Source: Jacaranda mimosifolia
Lineage: Eukaryota; Streptophyta; Magnoliopsida; Lamiales; Bignoniaceae
Length of the DNA: 64,000 nt
Reading direction: 5' to 3'
Assembly: GCA_018894105.1 (NCBI GenBank)
Contig: CM032128.1
Coordinates: forward strand, 25,939,299-26,003,298
The notes beneath the pieces were generated by a model, which did no database searches, had not been told where the DNA came from, and worked only from the letters and a program-made list of their open reading frames with translations. Of the stretch, positions 14,153 to 26,013 are shown in pieces. Within the stretch, counting starts at the first letter, position 1, and the number at the start of each line of letters is the position of its first letter. The position numbers and the translations under genes are program-made.

Positions 14153-15543
14153 ATGGATCGGAATACCAAAATTCATATTTTGATGTGGATTTACCTGTTT
14201 ATGATACGAAGAATTATTTGCATTTGTTTACTTTATCGAGCTTTTATTATGCATTATGGAAGACATGGTTATCAACGGCATAGGGTCCCTAGACAATGGA
14301 GTGTGATTTCTAAGATGCCAGATCAGTCGAAACATCTTAGAGAGATTGTGGAAGAAAATGACCAAGCTTGTTTGGATAGCTTGCGTATAGATAGAGGTGC
14401 CTTTTGAAGGCTTTGTTATTTGATGGATAATGCAGGGGGGGTTGAAGAATGAAAAATTTGTTGGCATCTCTGAAAAGGTCGCCACTTATCTCTCTATCCT
14501 AGCCCATCATAAAAAGAATATGATTGTTAAGCACGACTTTAAGAGATCATGTCATACAATTAGCAAGTATTTCAAACAATGTTTGAAAGGAGTTATCAAG
14601 ATTAGTCCCCTGCTCCTTGTTGAACCTCAACCCGTTGAAGAGGATTGTACTAATGATACATGGAGATGCTTTGAGGTGAGAGTGCGAAACATTAGCGTAT
14701 ATTAAAACATGACACCTTTCATATATGTCGACATTCATTCTAATTGGTTTATTTTAATTTGTAGGGGTGTCTTGGTGCCCTCGATGGCACCTATATAGAG
14801 GTGTGTACACCAACATACGAACAAACACATTATCAGTCTAGGAAATGTGAGGCCACACTGAATGTTGTTGGGGTTTGCAATCGTGATATGAATTTCATGT
14901 ATATGCTTGTTGGATGGGAGGGCTCCGCCACAGATAACAGAGTGTTATGAGCAGCGATTAACAAGCCGAACGGCCCTAGAGTGCCAATTGGTAGGTGTCA
15001 CTATATGTATATTAAAGTTTATCGTTAATAGTATTTGATATCGACATTCTTTATGATCTAACATGCTTATTATGCTTTGTAGGAAATTACTATCTATGTG
15101 ACGCTGGGTATACCGACTATGAAGGCTTTCTGACTCCATATTGTGGCATCAGATACCACCTTGATGATTGGAGTGATGGAGCATTGGCACCACAAAACCC
15201 AAGGGAATATTTCAACATGAAGCATATCAAGGCACGCAATATCATTGAGAAGGCATTCGGACTTCTGAAGGGATGATAGGCAGTCTTAAAGAGCCCCACT
15301 TATTATCCAATCAGAACTCAGAACATGATTATTTTAGCTTGTACACTTCTGCACAATTACATCTGCACAAACATGGCCATCGACTCTTTGGAGGACACCC
15401 TACTTGAATCCCATGGAGATCCTCACTCGAAAGACGTTGAGATAGTTGATACGATTGAGACATCTTCTGAGTGGAGCCATTGGTAGGATTCCCTGGCTGT
15501 CAATATGTACCAATCACGGAGAGGGTATCGAACTATGTCATAG
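14153..15543 (+). pseudogene. HARBI1-like PIF/Harbinger transposase (DDE nuclease), decayed
   Basis: Role in the family: the DDE nuclease that cuts and rejoins transposon ends. Seen: three exons, 14153-14675, 14765-14990 and 15083-15543, with GT-AG borders (TTTGAG|GTGAGAG, TTGTAG|GGGTGT, CAATTG|GTAGG, TTGTAG|GAAATT). Landmarks are GLKNEKFVGISEKVATYLSI near the N-terminus, first Asp in GALDGTYIEV, second Asp in YYLCDAGYTDYEGF, and Glu in KARNIIEKAFGLLKG. Total length is about 400 codons, usual for the family. Breaks: TGA at 14405-14407; a frame change in the run of seven G at 14436-14442; TGA in DNRVL*AAINK near 14948; adjacent TGA TAG at 15274-15279 directly after GLLKG; TAG near 15486. The three acidic positions survive but the gene cannot make a full protein. 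The Myb gene lies about 275 bases downstream on the same strand. Confidence 0.85.
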
Positions 15544-15817
15544 TATCTTAATTAGTCAGTAGACTATAGTGATGAACATGTACATCTTAAATAACTGCAT
15601 TAGTCCTTTCTTATATGTACTTCTGCTAAATGATGACGTCGTTTGGATGTACTAAATTACTTAGTTTCCTCAAAGCAATTGTTTGGTGTTTATTTGTTTT
15701 GCTATGATTGCATAACTTGGATTTCATCGAGGTGTATTATGAAATTGTTTATGTGTGGTTGAGGCATTTTTCAATAATTTGTGCATGACGCCTTTTTCAA
15801 ATATAATGACACAGGTT
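15544..15817. other. Spacer between transposase and Myb pseudogenes
   Basis: AT-rich DNA with no coding signal. It would hold the 3' end of the transposase transcript and the leader of the Myb gene. Confidence 0.5.
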
Positions 15818-16839
15818 ATGGCACAAAGTGGTTGCTCTTCTCACAACACTGATTAGTCAACAAAGGCATCCAGTGGCCCTCGCCGTTTCTGGACTCATCA
15901 AGAGGAAGGGGCTCTAATACATGCATTGAAGCACCTGCGGGTAGGTGGCTGGCGTTGTGATGGCTCCTTCAAGGGTGGCTATATGGTGAGGCTTGAGTCA
16001 ATGTTGGGTGAGAAATTTTCAGGTAATGGAATTTGCGTGAAACATATAAAATCTAAGCTACAAGTTTGGAAGAAGACGTGTTCCACTCTAAAGGGCATAA
16101 TTGGTTATAGTGGAGGTGGTGGAGCCTGTATGGACCCCAATACACATATGATCATTGTCAAGTTTGAAGCAGTTTAGGCTGAATATATGAAGGTAGAAAC
16201 TTTAAGCTTTTTTATATCCTTTTAATTCAATTTTTACATACTATTACAATTCAATATTTTAATTACTAAAATGATGCTCAGGTGCAACCTAATGCAGCCA
16301 AGCTAAGAGGGAAGCCTCACCCTTGGTACAATAATTGGGTAGAGATTTTTGGGAACGATATGGCTACTAGAGATCAGTCGTTTGATGTAGCTAACGTTGT
16401 TAAGGAGATATTGCATAGTTCTCACAATACCGAGGGAGAGAAGTCAGTCGATAATATCAAGCCTAATGGAAATGATATGGGGATTAATATCGAATTTGAT
16501 GATATCTTAACCACTCCACCTTCTAGATCTGGTTCGAAGAAGAAGGCATCCTCCTATGGTAAGCGAAAGAGGGTCGACCCGTTAATCCTTGAATTCAATA
16601 ATGTGGTGGGCACCATCCTCAAAGACACCAAGTCAGCTCTGGGAGATATCGCTAATAAGCTCCTCCAGCCGCCACCGCCGACTGACTTAGATTCTACAAT
16701 GAGAACATCTTTGTTTGAAGCCATTGCTGAAATCCCAGAATTGTCTTTGAATGACCAAGTGAAGGCAACTCATCATCTTGCTCGCAACAAAATGGATATG
16801 GATGCCTTTTGGGGGATGAACAAAGATGTTAGGGCTTGA
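15818..16839 (+). pseudogene. Harbinger-associated Myb/SANT-like DNA-binding protein (ORF1), two in-frame stops
   Basis: Known role: the Myb/SANT partner that brings the Harbinger nuclease to the transposon ends and the nucleus. Seen: exon 1 at 15818-16192 (ATG at 15818) and exon 2 at 16282-16839, joined by GT-AG (ATGAAG|GTAGAA, CTCAG|GTGCAA). Domain landmarks are RRFWTHQEEGALIHALKHL, GGWRCDGSFKGGYMVRLE, HIKSKLQVWKKTCSTLKGI and KPHPWYNNWVEIFGNDMAT, the Myb/SANT-like domain. Then come a Lys-rich patch (KKKASSYGKRKR), a Pro run, and the C-terminal helical part ending in ARNKMDMDAFWGMNKDVRA. TAG at 15854-15856 lies before the domain and TAG at 16175-16177 lies inside it. Exon 2 is fully open. 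A start after the first stop is conceivable, but the second stop remains. Confidence 0.85.
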
Positions 16840-19119
16840 TATGTTCGTCTAATCTTATTCGGTTACATATGCTTCCCCTAGGAATACTACCAATCCCTTA
16901 TATTGCATTGTTTTTATGCGTTGCTGTGTTTTTGAAGGACAACTGCCACCAATTTTAATGTTTGTACATGCTGATGGTGTTATGTTTAACACAATGACTT
17001 TAAAATTCAGCTTCTGGTCAATCAGAATAACTGTTGTGGCCGACTGACTTATGATTCAATCAAATAAACTGAGTATGTTGCTTTGAGGAGTTTATTTTAC
17101 ATCATTGTGTGCACTTTAGCATTTGGTGTTGATGTTGCTATTAGACTATGCCTCTGTCCATTAAGAAATAATTTTGTCTTTTGGTTTTTTTGGACTGTTC
17201 TTTGTTTGTGGCTGTCTGGATGGATATATTAATTTATTTTAAGTATCAATAGATTTGTCTTGTTGGCTGTATGATTAACTTGTAAGCAGGAATCAATTGG
17301 AATATGATAGAAAACCCAAAATTAGTATTAATCTGGGCATAGATAGGTATTGGAACAGTACCTACGCCCTTTGGACTTACTGAAGATGCTGCCCAGTGAG
17401 TGTTCTTGTGTATAACGAAAATCCCAAATTTGGAAATTGGAGTGGCTTTTGAATTTACAATGTAGTCTCTTGGTCAATATGTAGTCCAATTTCTGTTTCT
17501 TGCTGTCATCTTGTGTAACAATTTGAGTGGTTGTCCCACTCAAATAATGTAATTTGAGTAGTAAATTTAGGGCTTCTTTTTATAACCTCTATGAATTAAG
17601 TAGCTGTTTGTAGGCATTTCTTTGCACATGCTTGTTCTCCATTTTATGTTCTCCATTTTAAGTTTTCAACAGTTGGATTATATAGCCTGAAAATTTGTAG
17701 CTTCACAAGGCCCACTTCTGAATTGTTATTATATAATGCCTTATTATACACTTGTCTTGTATGGACGCCATGCAATATAGAGATTGGTTAAGTACTACAT
17801 TTTTTACTATACATTTATGAAAATGGGAATAGGGGGAGTGGGGGAGGTAAGTAATATAGCATGCATGCTTTATTTATTTATTTTTATCTTGCACATACTG
17901 CTAAGCACCAAGTTCCAATATGGGACAACATCTACACAAATAACTATCCCCCTTTGAAATCTATTCCCGAACTTGTGCATTTTTGGACACCCTCAAATTA
18001 GATTCTAACCACCTAGTTGTTTTGATACTTCTAAGATTACAAAAATATTTTTATATTTTTTGTTACATTCCCACATGCGTATGTAAGTAAGTAGCGAACA
18101 TACACAAATATAATTTTTGGCCGATTCTAACATTTTGAGCTAGTACTTGGAATGAGTTAGGCATAAAATTTATTTTTAAACCATTTTTGCAAGATTGAAA
18201 ATGAGAATTGTTTGCTTTATGTCTTTTCCTGTAGGAAACATATATTTTACAAGGGAGAAAATGCTTGATTTTGATGTTTGGATAGTAATAATTTTTGTTA
18301 TAATAATAATTTGACATAAAAATAATAGCTTTTGGCTCTCATTACAAAATTAATTTTTTTGCGAGTCTAATTATATTAGAAGAAGAATTTTTGCTTATTT
18401 GATGTGGATCTAATTTTTCAATAATGTACATAGAACCTCAATATATAGTGCTTTAAATATATCTTTACATTGTTTATTCAATGATAAGAATACTTTAATA
18501 TTTTATATGCAATTTTACTTTTTGATAATAATAATCACTATGTATTGACCACTATTTTCTCTCGATTTCGTTATTTCTTAAAGTTGAATTAATTAAATTG
18601 TTGTGATATAAATTAATTTAGGTATTCAACTTCAATGGGTTAACTTTCAAAAGTCTGCCCATAAGATAATGCTAATGATTGGGAGCAACCTGCACAATTT
18701 GCTTATGAATTCGATAATATAGGCCTAAAAAACATTTGCTTGACACAATATTGTAGTGGCCAACTCTAAACCATACATAGTCAGTGTTAATGTTGCTTAT
18801 TCGAACACACAAGGGATGGGGTGCATAGGAAATTAGATACTACGATGATAAGTATTGCATGGAATGAACCTAGAAAACACAACTCTCACTTCTTGGCACA
18901 GTTTGTGGATGCATTGGAGGAAGACGCATATGAGCTCGATGGATCCCTAATTGGAGATCGATTAAACAAACCACACAATTCCCGACATCTTCATTTGTCC
19001 ACAATCCATCGGGAACATAGAATGGATTTTTAACTAGATTTCAAGACGACGTAGGATTTGTGAACTTCATTGAGTCTTGAGATGTATCATCTTGGCCATA
19101 AACTTTGTCAAGGTTACTC
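16840..19119. other. Non-coding stretch inside the Harbinger-like element
   Basis: No convincing gene was seen. It is AT-rich and begins with the likely 3' flank of the Myb gene. A 70-codon plus-strand frame at 18821-19033 (MHRKLDTTMISIAWNE...) has no recognised family or splice context and is probably accidental. The convergent minus-strand relic begins immediately to the right. Confidence 0.4.
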
Positions 19120-19760
19120 TAGAAAGAAGATGTCAAAGGGTTCACATTGACATTTTGCGTGATAGCATTTGATACTTTGGCAATGTTGTTCATGGACTGA
19201 ATAGGGTTAGTACGACTATCATCTGAAATTTGAATTATGTTGGACTCTCCAAAAAGATTAACTGGCTTTGGCGGGCCAAATATATCACATAATTCTTTCC
19301 ACTGAGCCTCTCCTTTCATTATTTATGCCTTCGATATTGGGTACTTCTACAAAGCTAATAAATAATATTAGAATTTCTATATAATCTTATGACAAGATTA
19401 TATTGTGAAAAATATTGAATAGCAGTGCACAAAATAAAATATTGCCATGGTAATGTTGTCCCAGATATAAGCTTCAGCAGACACTATATTTAGGTCCTCA
19501 TCGTATGTCATTGGTGCTAGAGAAATTAAAAATCCAAATACATTGTATCTGTGCTGCAGCGCTTTAAAATGCATACTACAATCCTTGTACTTAAAGTTGG
19601 TCCTAAACTTTGCATTAACACAGTGAATGCATAATCGAATGACATCAACATCAGCGAGGCCGAGATGTCTCCCATCCAAATGAGCATACTTCGCTAGTCA
19701 ATTGATGAACTCCTTGTCAAGTTACTCCTCCCAGGGTGCGATATATAAAACTTGTTCTTG
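19120..19760 (-). pseudogene. Second Myb/SANT-like domain protein on the opposite strand, broken
   Basis: Seen on the minus strand: IAPWEE, stop, LDKEFIN, stop, LAKYAHLDGRHLG, then an open stretch with FRTNFKYKDCSMHFKALQHR, YNVFGFLISLAPMTYDEDLN and SAEAYIWDN (about 19760-19445). A further piece at 19319-19120 has EAQWKELCDIFGPPKPVNLF. The W-x-F-Y-F-W spacing and the terminal WDN and IFG parts match the plant Myb/SANT-like domain found in transposon-derived proteins. The two in-frame stops are at about 19727 and 19703. It is a different protein from the plus-strand Myb gene and converges on it. It could be a third gene of this transposon, a gene captured from the host, or part of a nested element. 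Confidence 0.65.
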
Positions 19761-20918
19761 ACTCTGGGGATTCCTTGGAGCCATTTGATAAGCTGTCAAA
19801 TTTGTCAAATAAATTGGTTGTTGTAGTTATATGAAAGAGTTCATAAATAAACTTTGTAAGCCGAAGACAACCCAACTTATAGTATGATAGGGTAATGCGT
19901 TGGGCATATCTCATGTAACTGTTTTAACCTGACACAATGCATGCAATGTCATTGAGTTATCTATCAGTTGTCATGTTTGATTTTAAATTGAAGCATACTT
20001 TGCGCAATGAAGTCACGAGACACCCCAAAAAGCCATCGGTGAAGGCTGTAATGATTTGGCAAAAAAGTATAAAAAACTGCACTTGGGCATGGTTGAACGT
20101 ACATGAGATTCACGAGAGTGCACTAATATTGTTTGGACAGCAAACTCGGTTGGTGGCAAGTTGGAGACCATCCATTATGCTAAATTAACCCATTATCAAG
20201 TATTTACAATCAAATATGCTTATTTAATTACATTCGCATGACAATAGGATTCCTGAGTCTTTACAGTTTTTTCATTAGCCATACATTATGTTTGGATGTT
20301 TGGATAAACCTCCTATCACTTGGTCTTTGCCTCATTGTTGGTCTCATTATACCAAATACATTCTTGCTTTGTAACTAAATATTATTTATATATTAAAAGA
20401 TAATATGAAGCATAGGGTATTCAAACAAAATTATATTACACAAAAAAATAGCCTTTTAAACAATTGTATCAAATAATGCAAAGTCTATCAAACACTTTTT
20501 ACTACTAAAATGTTTGATGTAGCTTTTGTGTTTGTGTCACTAGTCGCAACATAAATAGCATTACTGTTTCTGAAATTACAATCAATAACAGATGGTGAAA
20601 GCATGTCTACTATAAGTGTGATATAATAACGAAAACCTAATTTCAAAGGGTTGCTCCACGATGTGTTCATTCAAAAATACTCTCATGTGATACATGAAAA
20701 ATGCATTAACATAACAGCGAAATAAATTGGACGACTATGACACAATCGGAAAACCTCGTAGTTATTTAACAACTAGGTAGAGAAAGCAATGGAAAGATAA
20801 CTAACTAATATGATACGTATATGACACATCCACTGGCTTGTTTAACAAGTCCCACTAAGCACGGACAAACTTGGAATGATCAACTATGCACACATATAGT
20901 CCATTACAAAACAAGTTT

Positions 20919-21260
20919 TCATATCATAATTCCCATAAACAACCCAATTAAAGCAATGATTAAAATGCATTCACATCCCACACAACCGCCAAATAGCATG
21001 GCAGATCTCATTGTATGGGGAGAGAGATCAACTAATTTTGGACATGATACACGAGGGGTATGGAGTGAAGAACATATGCCCAAACTTTCACTATTCTCTA
21101 CACTATCAAAGCATCCACTTGCTTTGAAGGTTGTGTCTTTGCAAGCTGAAGCGACTAGAACATAACCATCGGGATTGACAGATCTATTCGAACCTTTGTA
21201 CGATCCAGGTTCCACATATAAACTCTGCCAAGGGGCACCCTGGTACGCATCTGACCACAT
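20919..21260 (-). other. Unrecognised ORF inside the Harbinger-like element (113 codons)
   Basis: The open frame starts MWSDAYQGAPWQSLYVEPGS and continues with VNPDGYVLVASACKDTTFKA and VSCPKLVDLSPHTMR, ending in a hydrophobic stretch. Codons upstream of the Met are also open and read GGSNHDGGF in the same frame, so it may be an internal exon. It is upstream of and co-directional with the minus-strand Myb/SANT-like relic and could be its 5' part. A candidate further 5' piece is at about 22240-22320 (RRQQPGDNPDVVKIDSQINF). No family was recognised and no function is proposed. Confidence 0.35.
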
Positions 21261-22573
21261 GAAGCCGCCATCGTGGTTACTCCCCCAAAGATATTTGTAA
21301 AACTACCAGCCAGGATTTTAAGCTGTGTGGGATTGTCAAAGCACCATTGGACCTTCGCTGCATGGGCAATGGGGCAGCGACTTTAGGTGCATTCCAACCT
21401 AACTGTTAAACAAGGACATATTTATAGATTAGAAGGAAGTTTCTAATATGATGTTCTAATTAGGTTAGTACTACTTTTAATTACCCATAGACTCCAATTT
21501 ACTGGTCCATTCCAAGATCATCCAAGTCTATAGTCCAAATGATATGTTTAACAATAACGTCAATATTATGCCCGCAAAACATTATGTCTTTCTCCTAGGT
21601 CCACCCTTACTTATCAAACAGCAAAAGGCAATATTCATATACGAAATTTTCAAATCCTGAAATCAACAATGTAGTCACCACATTGCAGAATTAGTAAGCA
21701 ATCTTCTAATCAGAATTAGTAAGCATCACAAAACTAGATTTGAATAAAACATAATCCTCAAATTTGATCAGCCTTGTCCAAAATATTAGTAATGGTACTA
21801 CTATCTCTGATAGTTAATAGTACTTCAAGCTGCAGTATAACAACGGGTACATGCTTGTTTAGCTCAACCTAAAATTATTAGATGTCTTGCTATTATCAAA
21901 TTTATTATGGTTCTGTTTAATTAAGATGATAACAGTTGGTTTGAACAAATTAAGGTGAAGAGAGAAACAAATTCAATATGGGGTTACTTTGACACCATCA
22001 ATTGAAAGAATAAAATTGTGCTTCTCAGAGTAGAGCTTACAATTAATCTCAATTTCTACAACAAGATTCTATAAAATAGGACTTACAATCGATTTCATCC
22101 CGCAAAACCAAACATGGAGATGCACAATAAATACATTTTCACTAAATATTCATTGAACAAAAAATTTAACGAAAACATGCCACTAGTAGTGAAACATTAT
22201 ACGGACAAACATCAGAGTAGAAGTACATTACCCTTCGGAGGCTTAAAGTTTATTTGGGAGTCGATCTTTACAACATCTGGATTGTCACCAGGCTGTTGTC
22301 TACGCTGCGATCGAAGTGTGTACGTAAGTGTGCCGTGAACTTGGATAACTGCAAATAGAGACGAGAAACTTGCCAATGAACTACTCTCAACAACAAATCA
22401 GAAGCGAATATGTAACGTGAGATACGCTGAGATTTTGAGAGAGAACAATAGTGGAAGCCCTCGTGATGCAGGTTAAGGCATCACTGCAATTAGGGGTGAC
22501 AGAGCTAGGGATTTTTGGATGAAGTTGGGGGTGATATTGTTTAGTGTCATTTTTGTAATTTAATCAATATCCA

Positions 22574-22588
22574 ACATCAAATGTGCCC
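22574..22588 (-). repeat. Right terminal inverted repeat of the Harbinger-like element
   Basis: Read on the minus strand this is GGGCACATTTGATGT, pairing with 12236-12250. ATA follows it on the plus strand. The bases just inside (TGGATATT against CATGTATT) retain weak similarity. Confidence 0.65.
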
Positions 22589-22591
22589 ATA

Positions 22592-23754
22592 ATAAAGTAA
22601 CTCATGTCCAAATTAGTACTACTCTTCTTTAATTTATTTGCATCTTGAATTAAAAAAGTATACAGTAGTTATAGTATGGAAGCATACATAACTTATCAAC
22701 TTATTGATAACATACATTTTTTTTTATTTTCCTTGAGAAGCATACATGACTTGTCTGTGTTTCCTATTATTATAACATTCGTTAACTTAAGAAATCGTGT
22801 TACTAGATGTTATATAAGTTTTCACTTTACTATGTCTTTGTAATTTTTGAATAAAGGGTAGTTAATACAATTTGTACTTTTGTGTGCATTGGCAAGATAT
22901 TTGTTCATATAATCTTATCTTATAAATTTGTATTGATGAAAAGCAATTTTAATAAAGACTATCGATTGCAATAAAATTATGTTGACTATAGAGCTATATG
23001 AAATATCTTTTAGTAAATAGATGAAATTGCATAAATTCAAAATTTGACGAACTATTGGTTATAATAGCCACTATCTATGGTTTCTATTATATACACATCA
23101 ATTACAAAGTTATTGATCAACTACAGGACAATATTTACAAATTAATCACCTAAGGACTTCTGTAAGGAAAAATTACACATAGATATTCAATTAAATTAGA
23201 TCTCATTTGTATTTTGAGTAATCTTGGTTGTCTCACTAATATGTTTAAATAGTTTTACTAGATTAAGGTCATTGAGAATTCCAAATGCTAAAATAATTTG
23301 AATATGTAATGATCTGCACCATGCAGTGCAAAAATTTCCATATTTCTTTTTTTGTTTATCAATAAATACATGAATGCATCACATTTCAAGATAAATAGGT
23401 ACTTGACTGTAAGCTAATTCTCGCTTTTTTTTTTTTTTTTTTGCGCATTGGTCACACATATTCTTGTTGGGCACATAATGAAAGTAATTTATATATATTT
23501 TGAAGTATCAGAAATCTACAAATTGTACCAATAAATTTAATGACAAAAATATTACCTATTACCTAACAAATAAAAAGTAAGAACACACTGAAGTTTATGT
23601 AGTTCAGTAAAATCCCCAGACATCAACATTAGCTTTTTTTCTTTCACAATGAGAAAGTTCTACCAATGTAAGAGGAATTTGAATTCGATATACTCAAACC
23701 CAAGTCTTTGTACAACCACACTGAAAATTATTCAAGAAATACCTATTTCACCCC
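22592..23754. other. AT-rich intergenic DNA, no gene seen
   Basis: Includes a poly-T run near 23427-23442. From about 23,580 there is a stretch of the style seen in old LTR or TRIM fragments (TTATGTAGTTCAGTAAAATC). No open frame of interest. Confidence 0.5.
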
Positions 23755-23950
23755 TTCATATTGCGACGCTCGTAACTCATAACTATCTCGTGAATATCAC
23801 AAGTTTCACGAGTGTTACTTGAGTAATCAAATAAAACCTACTAAAATATTTGACTACTTCACCTAGAATTAGAAAACATAGTACAAAAAGAAATCTTGAT
23901 TCCATAATACAGAAGTTGAAAAGATCAAATTCTTTGGAGACTAAAGTTGT
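23755..23950. repeat. Dispersed repeat, copy A (partner at 29185-29395)
   Basis: Shares blocks in the same order and orientation with 29185-29395: ACTCGTAACTCA-like, GAATAT..GTTTCACGAGTG, TAATCAAATAAA, CTACTTCACCTA, AAATTAG, TAGTACAAAAAGAAATC and CAAATTCTTTG. Since the copies are direct repeats flanking a minus-strand copia gag relic, they may be remnants of the two LTRs of an older element. This is inference. Confidence 0.6.
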
Positions 23951-24679
23951 GATTGCTTGTGAGGCTTGGCCTCGTGTTTTAGTGCTTTAGAGACTTTGGG
24001 GATGTTTTGGTGTTTTAAATATATGAGAATGTAAGATGGGGTTGTGATTTGTTGTGCGATAAAGTGTACTGATTATAGTGATTTGAGGTTGTGATTAATT
24101 GTGAAATTGTTTTAGAGATATATTTGAGATAATGAGATTGTTTTGTAAGTTTTGGTTTTTAGGTTTGTTTAGGATTTAGAATATATATAAAGAAATTATA
24201 AATCAATTTTCACAATGTTTTCAATTAATCCGGTTTGTTGGAAGTTTATTAATTTTTTTAATAGTTATGAAAGAAAATTAAAAAATTATATATTGTCTAA
24301 AATTAATTTATGAAAAAGGTAAAACTAATATAATAAAGATAAAAAAAATTACTTAAATAAATAGGTCAAATATTTTAAAAATATGAGAATTTTTAGCATA
24401 AAATTAGTTCCCAAAATATCTTTCCTTAAGTAATTAGTTAAGAACTAATTTAAAAAATAATCAAGTATACTAAAATAATAATTAATTATAATATTAAAGA
24501 TGTAAAGATCTAAAAATCTATTATAATGTTTGTATTAACTAATGAACAATATACTAACATAGGAAACACAACAAATCTTCTTAATTGAGAGTTTTATATT
24601 AATTTTACATACTAAATACACCAAATATTGAATAATTTAACTTCACTTCTTGAGCCACAAACTAACAAACCCAAGCCTA

Positions 24680-25840
24680 GGTAGGGGTGGTCATTTTCAA
24701 GTTTGGGTCGACCCATTTTGGGTTTGGGTCCAATAAAGTCGACACGGATAAGAATTCGAAGAAAATGGGTTGAGTTGGGTTGAATTTTAGGTTACATGAA
24801 CAACTCAAAATTTAATTTTGGGCGACATGACAACCCAAACCCATCTAAACCAACTCGAATTAAACAAATAGAATTTAAATTTTTTAGGAATAAAAATATA
24901 AAGTAACAAAATAAAACTTGAAATTTTGATCTTTAGCAATATCAAAATTACTACTTTGGTATTTTTCGGTCTTATTTATTTTCACAAATATATAGGATGG
25001 ATGATTATAATTTAATACCATTTCTAATGGTTATTTTTTGGTATCCAAGGGGATATAAAATTTATTCTGCAAAGAGTTGACAAAACACTGCTTTGACTAC
25101 TGAATTGTCCTACAAATTTTTCTTAGGCCTTACGCAATACAAGATTTTGCATATATAAATAGACAAGAATTCTTTCTATTGAGAGGTTATAAAAAATTCA
25201 AAAGACTCAAGCAAGTTTTTATGATAAATTATGTGTCTAATTAAAATACTTGTTCACTTATTTACTTGATGATATATTTTTATTGATTTATGTGTTACTT
25301 AATTGAATCAATATAAAGCAAAGAAATTTTAAGAAGTTAAAAGAGACAATTTGATTGATACAAAAGATACAAAAATTAAAGAGAGTGAGTGAATAAAACT
25401 TAAACAAGTATGCTATTTTTAAAAATAAGTTACTTTGTGATTTCAAGATTTTTATAATGTTGATAGATACTACAAAATAAAAGGAATAAAAAGTCCTAAA
25501 ATCAATATATTATGTGGTTCAATTAAAAAAAATTTAGAAAGCTGCTGTCATATTTATGATGAGATTTCCTTACTCTTATTTTAATTTATTAATAATTAAG
25601 AATAGATAAAATTAAAAAATAAAAATACCAAAAAAATTTTAAAAATTAAAACAAATGTTTGAAATAATTATTTTAAATCAGATTGGCACGTGGGATTGGG
25701 TGGATTTGAGTTGGCAAGTTAACCTAATAAAAATCAGGTCGACTCGAACATGACCTGATATGATTTAGGTTGAGTTAGAGTTGAGCATTTTTAAGTTATC
25801 ATCAGGTTGGGTTGGGTTAAGAAAATTAATGTTATGCCCC
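24680..25840. repeat. Possible non-autonomous DNA element with GGGT-rich ends
   Basis: The left end reads TAGGGGTGGTCATTTTC followed by GGGTCGACCCATTTTGGGTT. The right end on the minus strand reads GTAGGGGCATAACATT followed by AACCCAACCCAACC. Ends rich in GGGTTGGGTT/AACCCAACCC after TAGGGG are common in plant hAT-like non-autonomous elements. The ends are imperfect and no target duplication was recognised, so the borders are uncertain. The interior is AT-rich and non-coding. Confidence 0.35.
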
Positions 25841-26013
25841 TACTTCAACCCAACTTGAAATCACCTAACCCACCCAGACTGCCACCCACCAGCAACCCTA
25901 TTTCCCCAACCAATAGTTCACCCATGAGAAATCTGATCTTCCCACTGCCACCGCCACCACCACCACTACCACCACCCAGCAACTATCCTTACAATAAGTC
26001 TGTTCTTGCGTAA
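25807..26013 (+). other. Proline-rich open frame, unrecognised (possible gene fragment)
   Basis: A 68-codon frame with a run LPPPPPPLPPPSNYPYNK. After one TAA the same frame continues open for about 45 codons with APSTHNHHNPSN and RFARKPHSAPLRPQQFG. Composition differs sharply from the AT-rich surroundings (a C-rich island at 25840-26110). It could be a captured or broken exon of a proline-rich protein. No family was recognised. Confidence 0.3.

Larger units (their letters stand above)
12236..22588. mobile_element. PIF/Harbinger-type DNA transposon, large and degenerate (inferred borders)
   Basis: Seen: the left end is GGGCACGTTTGATGT (12236-12250). The right end, read on the minus strand, is GGGCACATTTGATGT (22588-22574). 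That is 14 of 15 matches in inverted orientation, with ATA directly outside both ends (12233-12235 and 22589-22591). Between them lie a HARBI1-like nuclease pseudogene and a Myb/SANT gene on the plus strand, and further coding relics on the minus strand. Known: PIF/Harbinger elements encode exactly this pair, start with GGGC-type ends and make 3 bp duplications, usually TTA or TAA. Here the trinucleotide is ATA inside TTATA/ATAAT, so the exact duplication is unclear. At 10.35 kb it is longer than usual, so nested insertions or a composite of two elements are possible. Confidence 0.6.
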
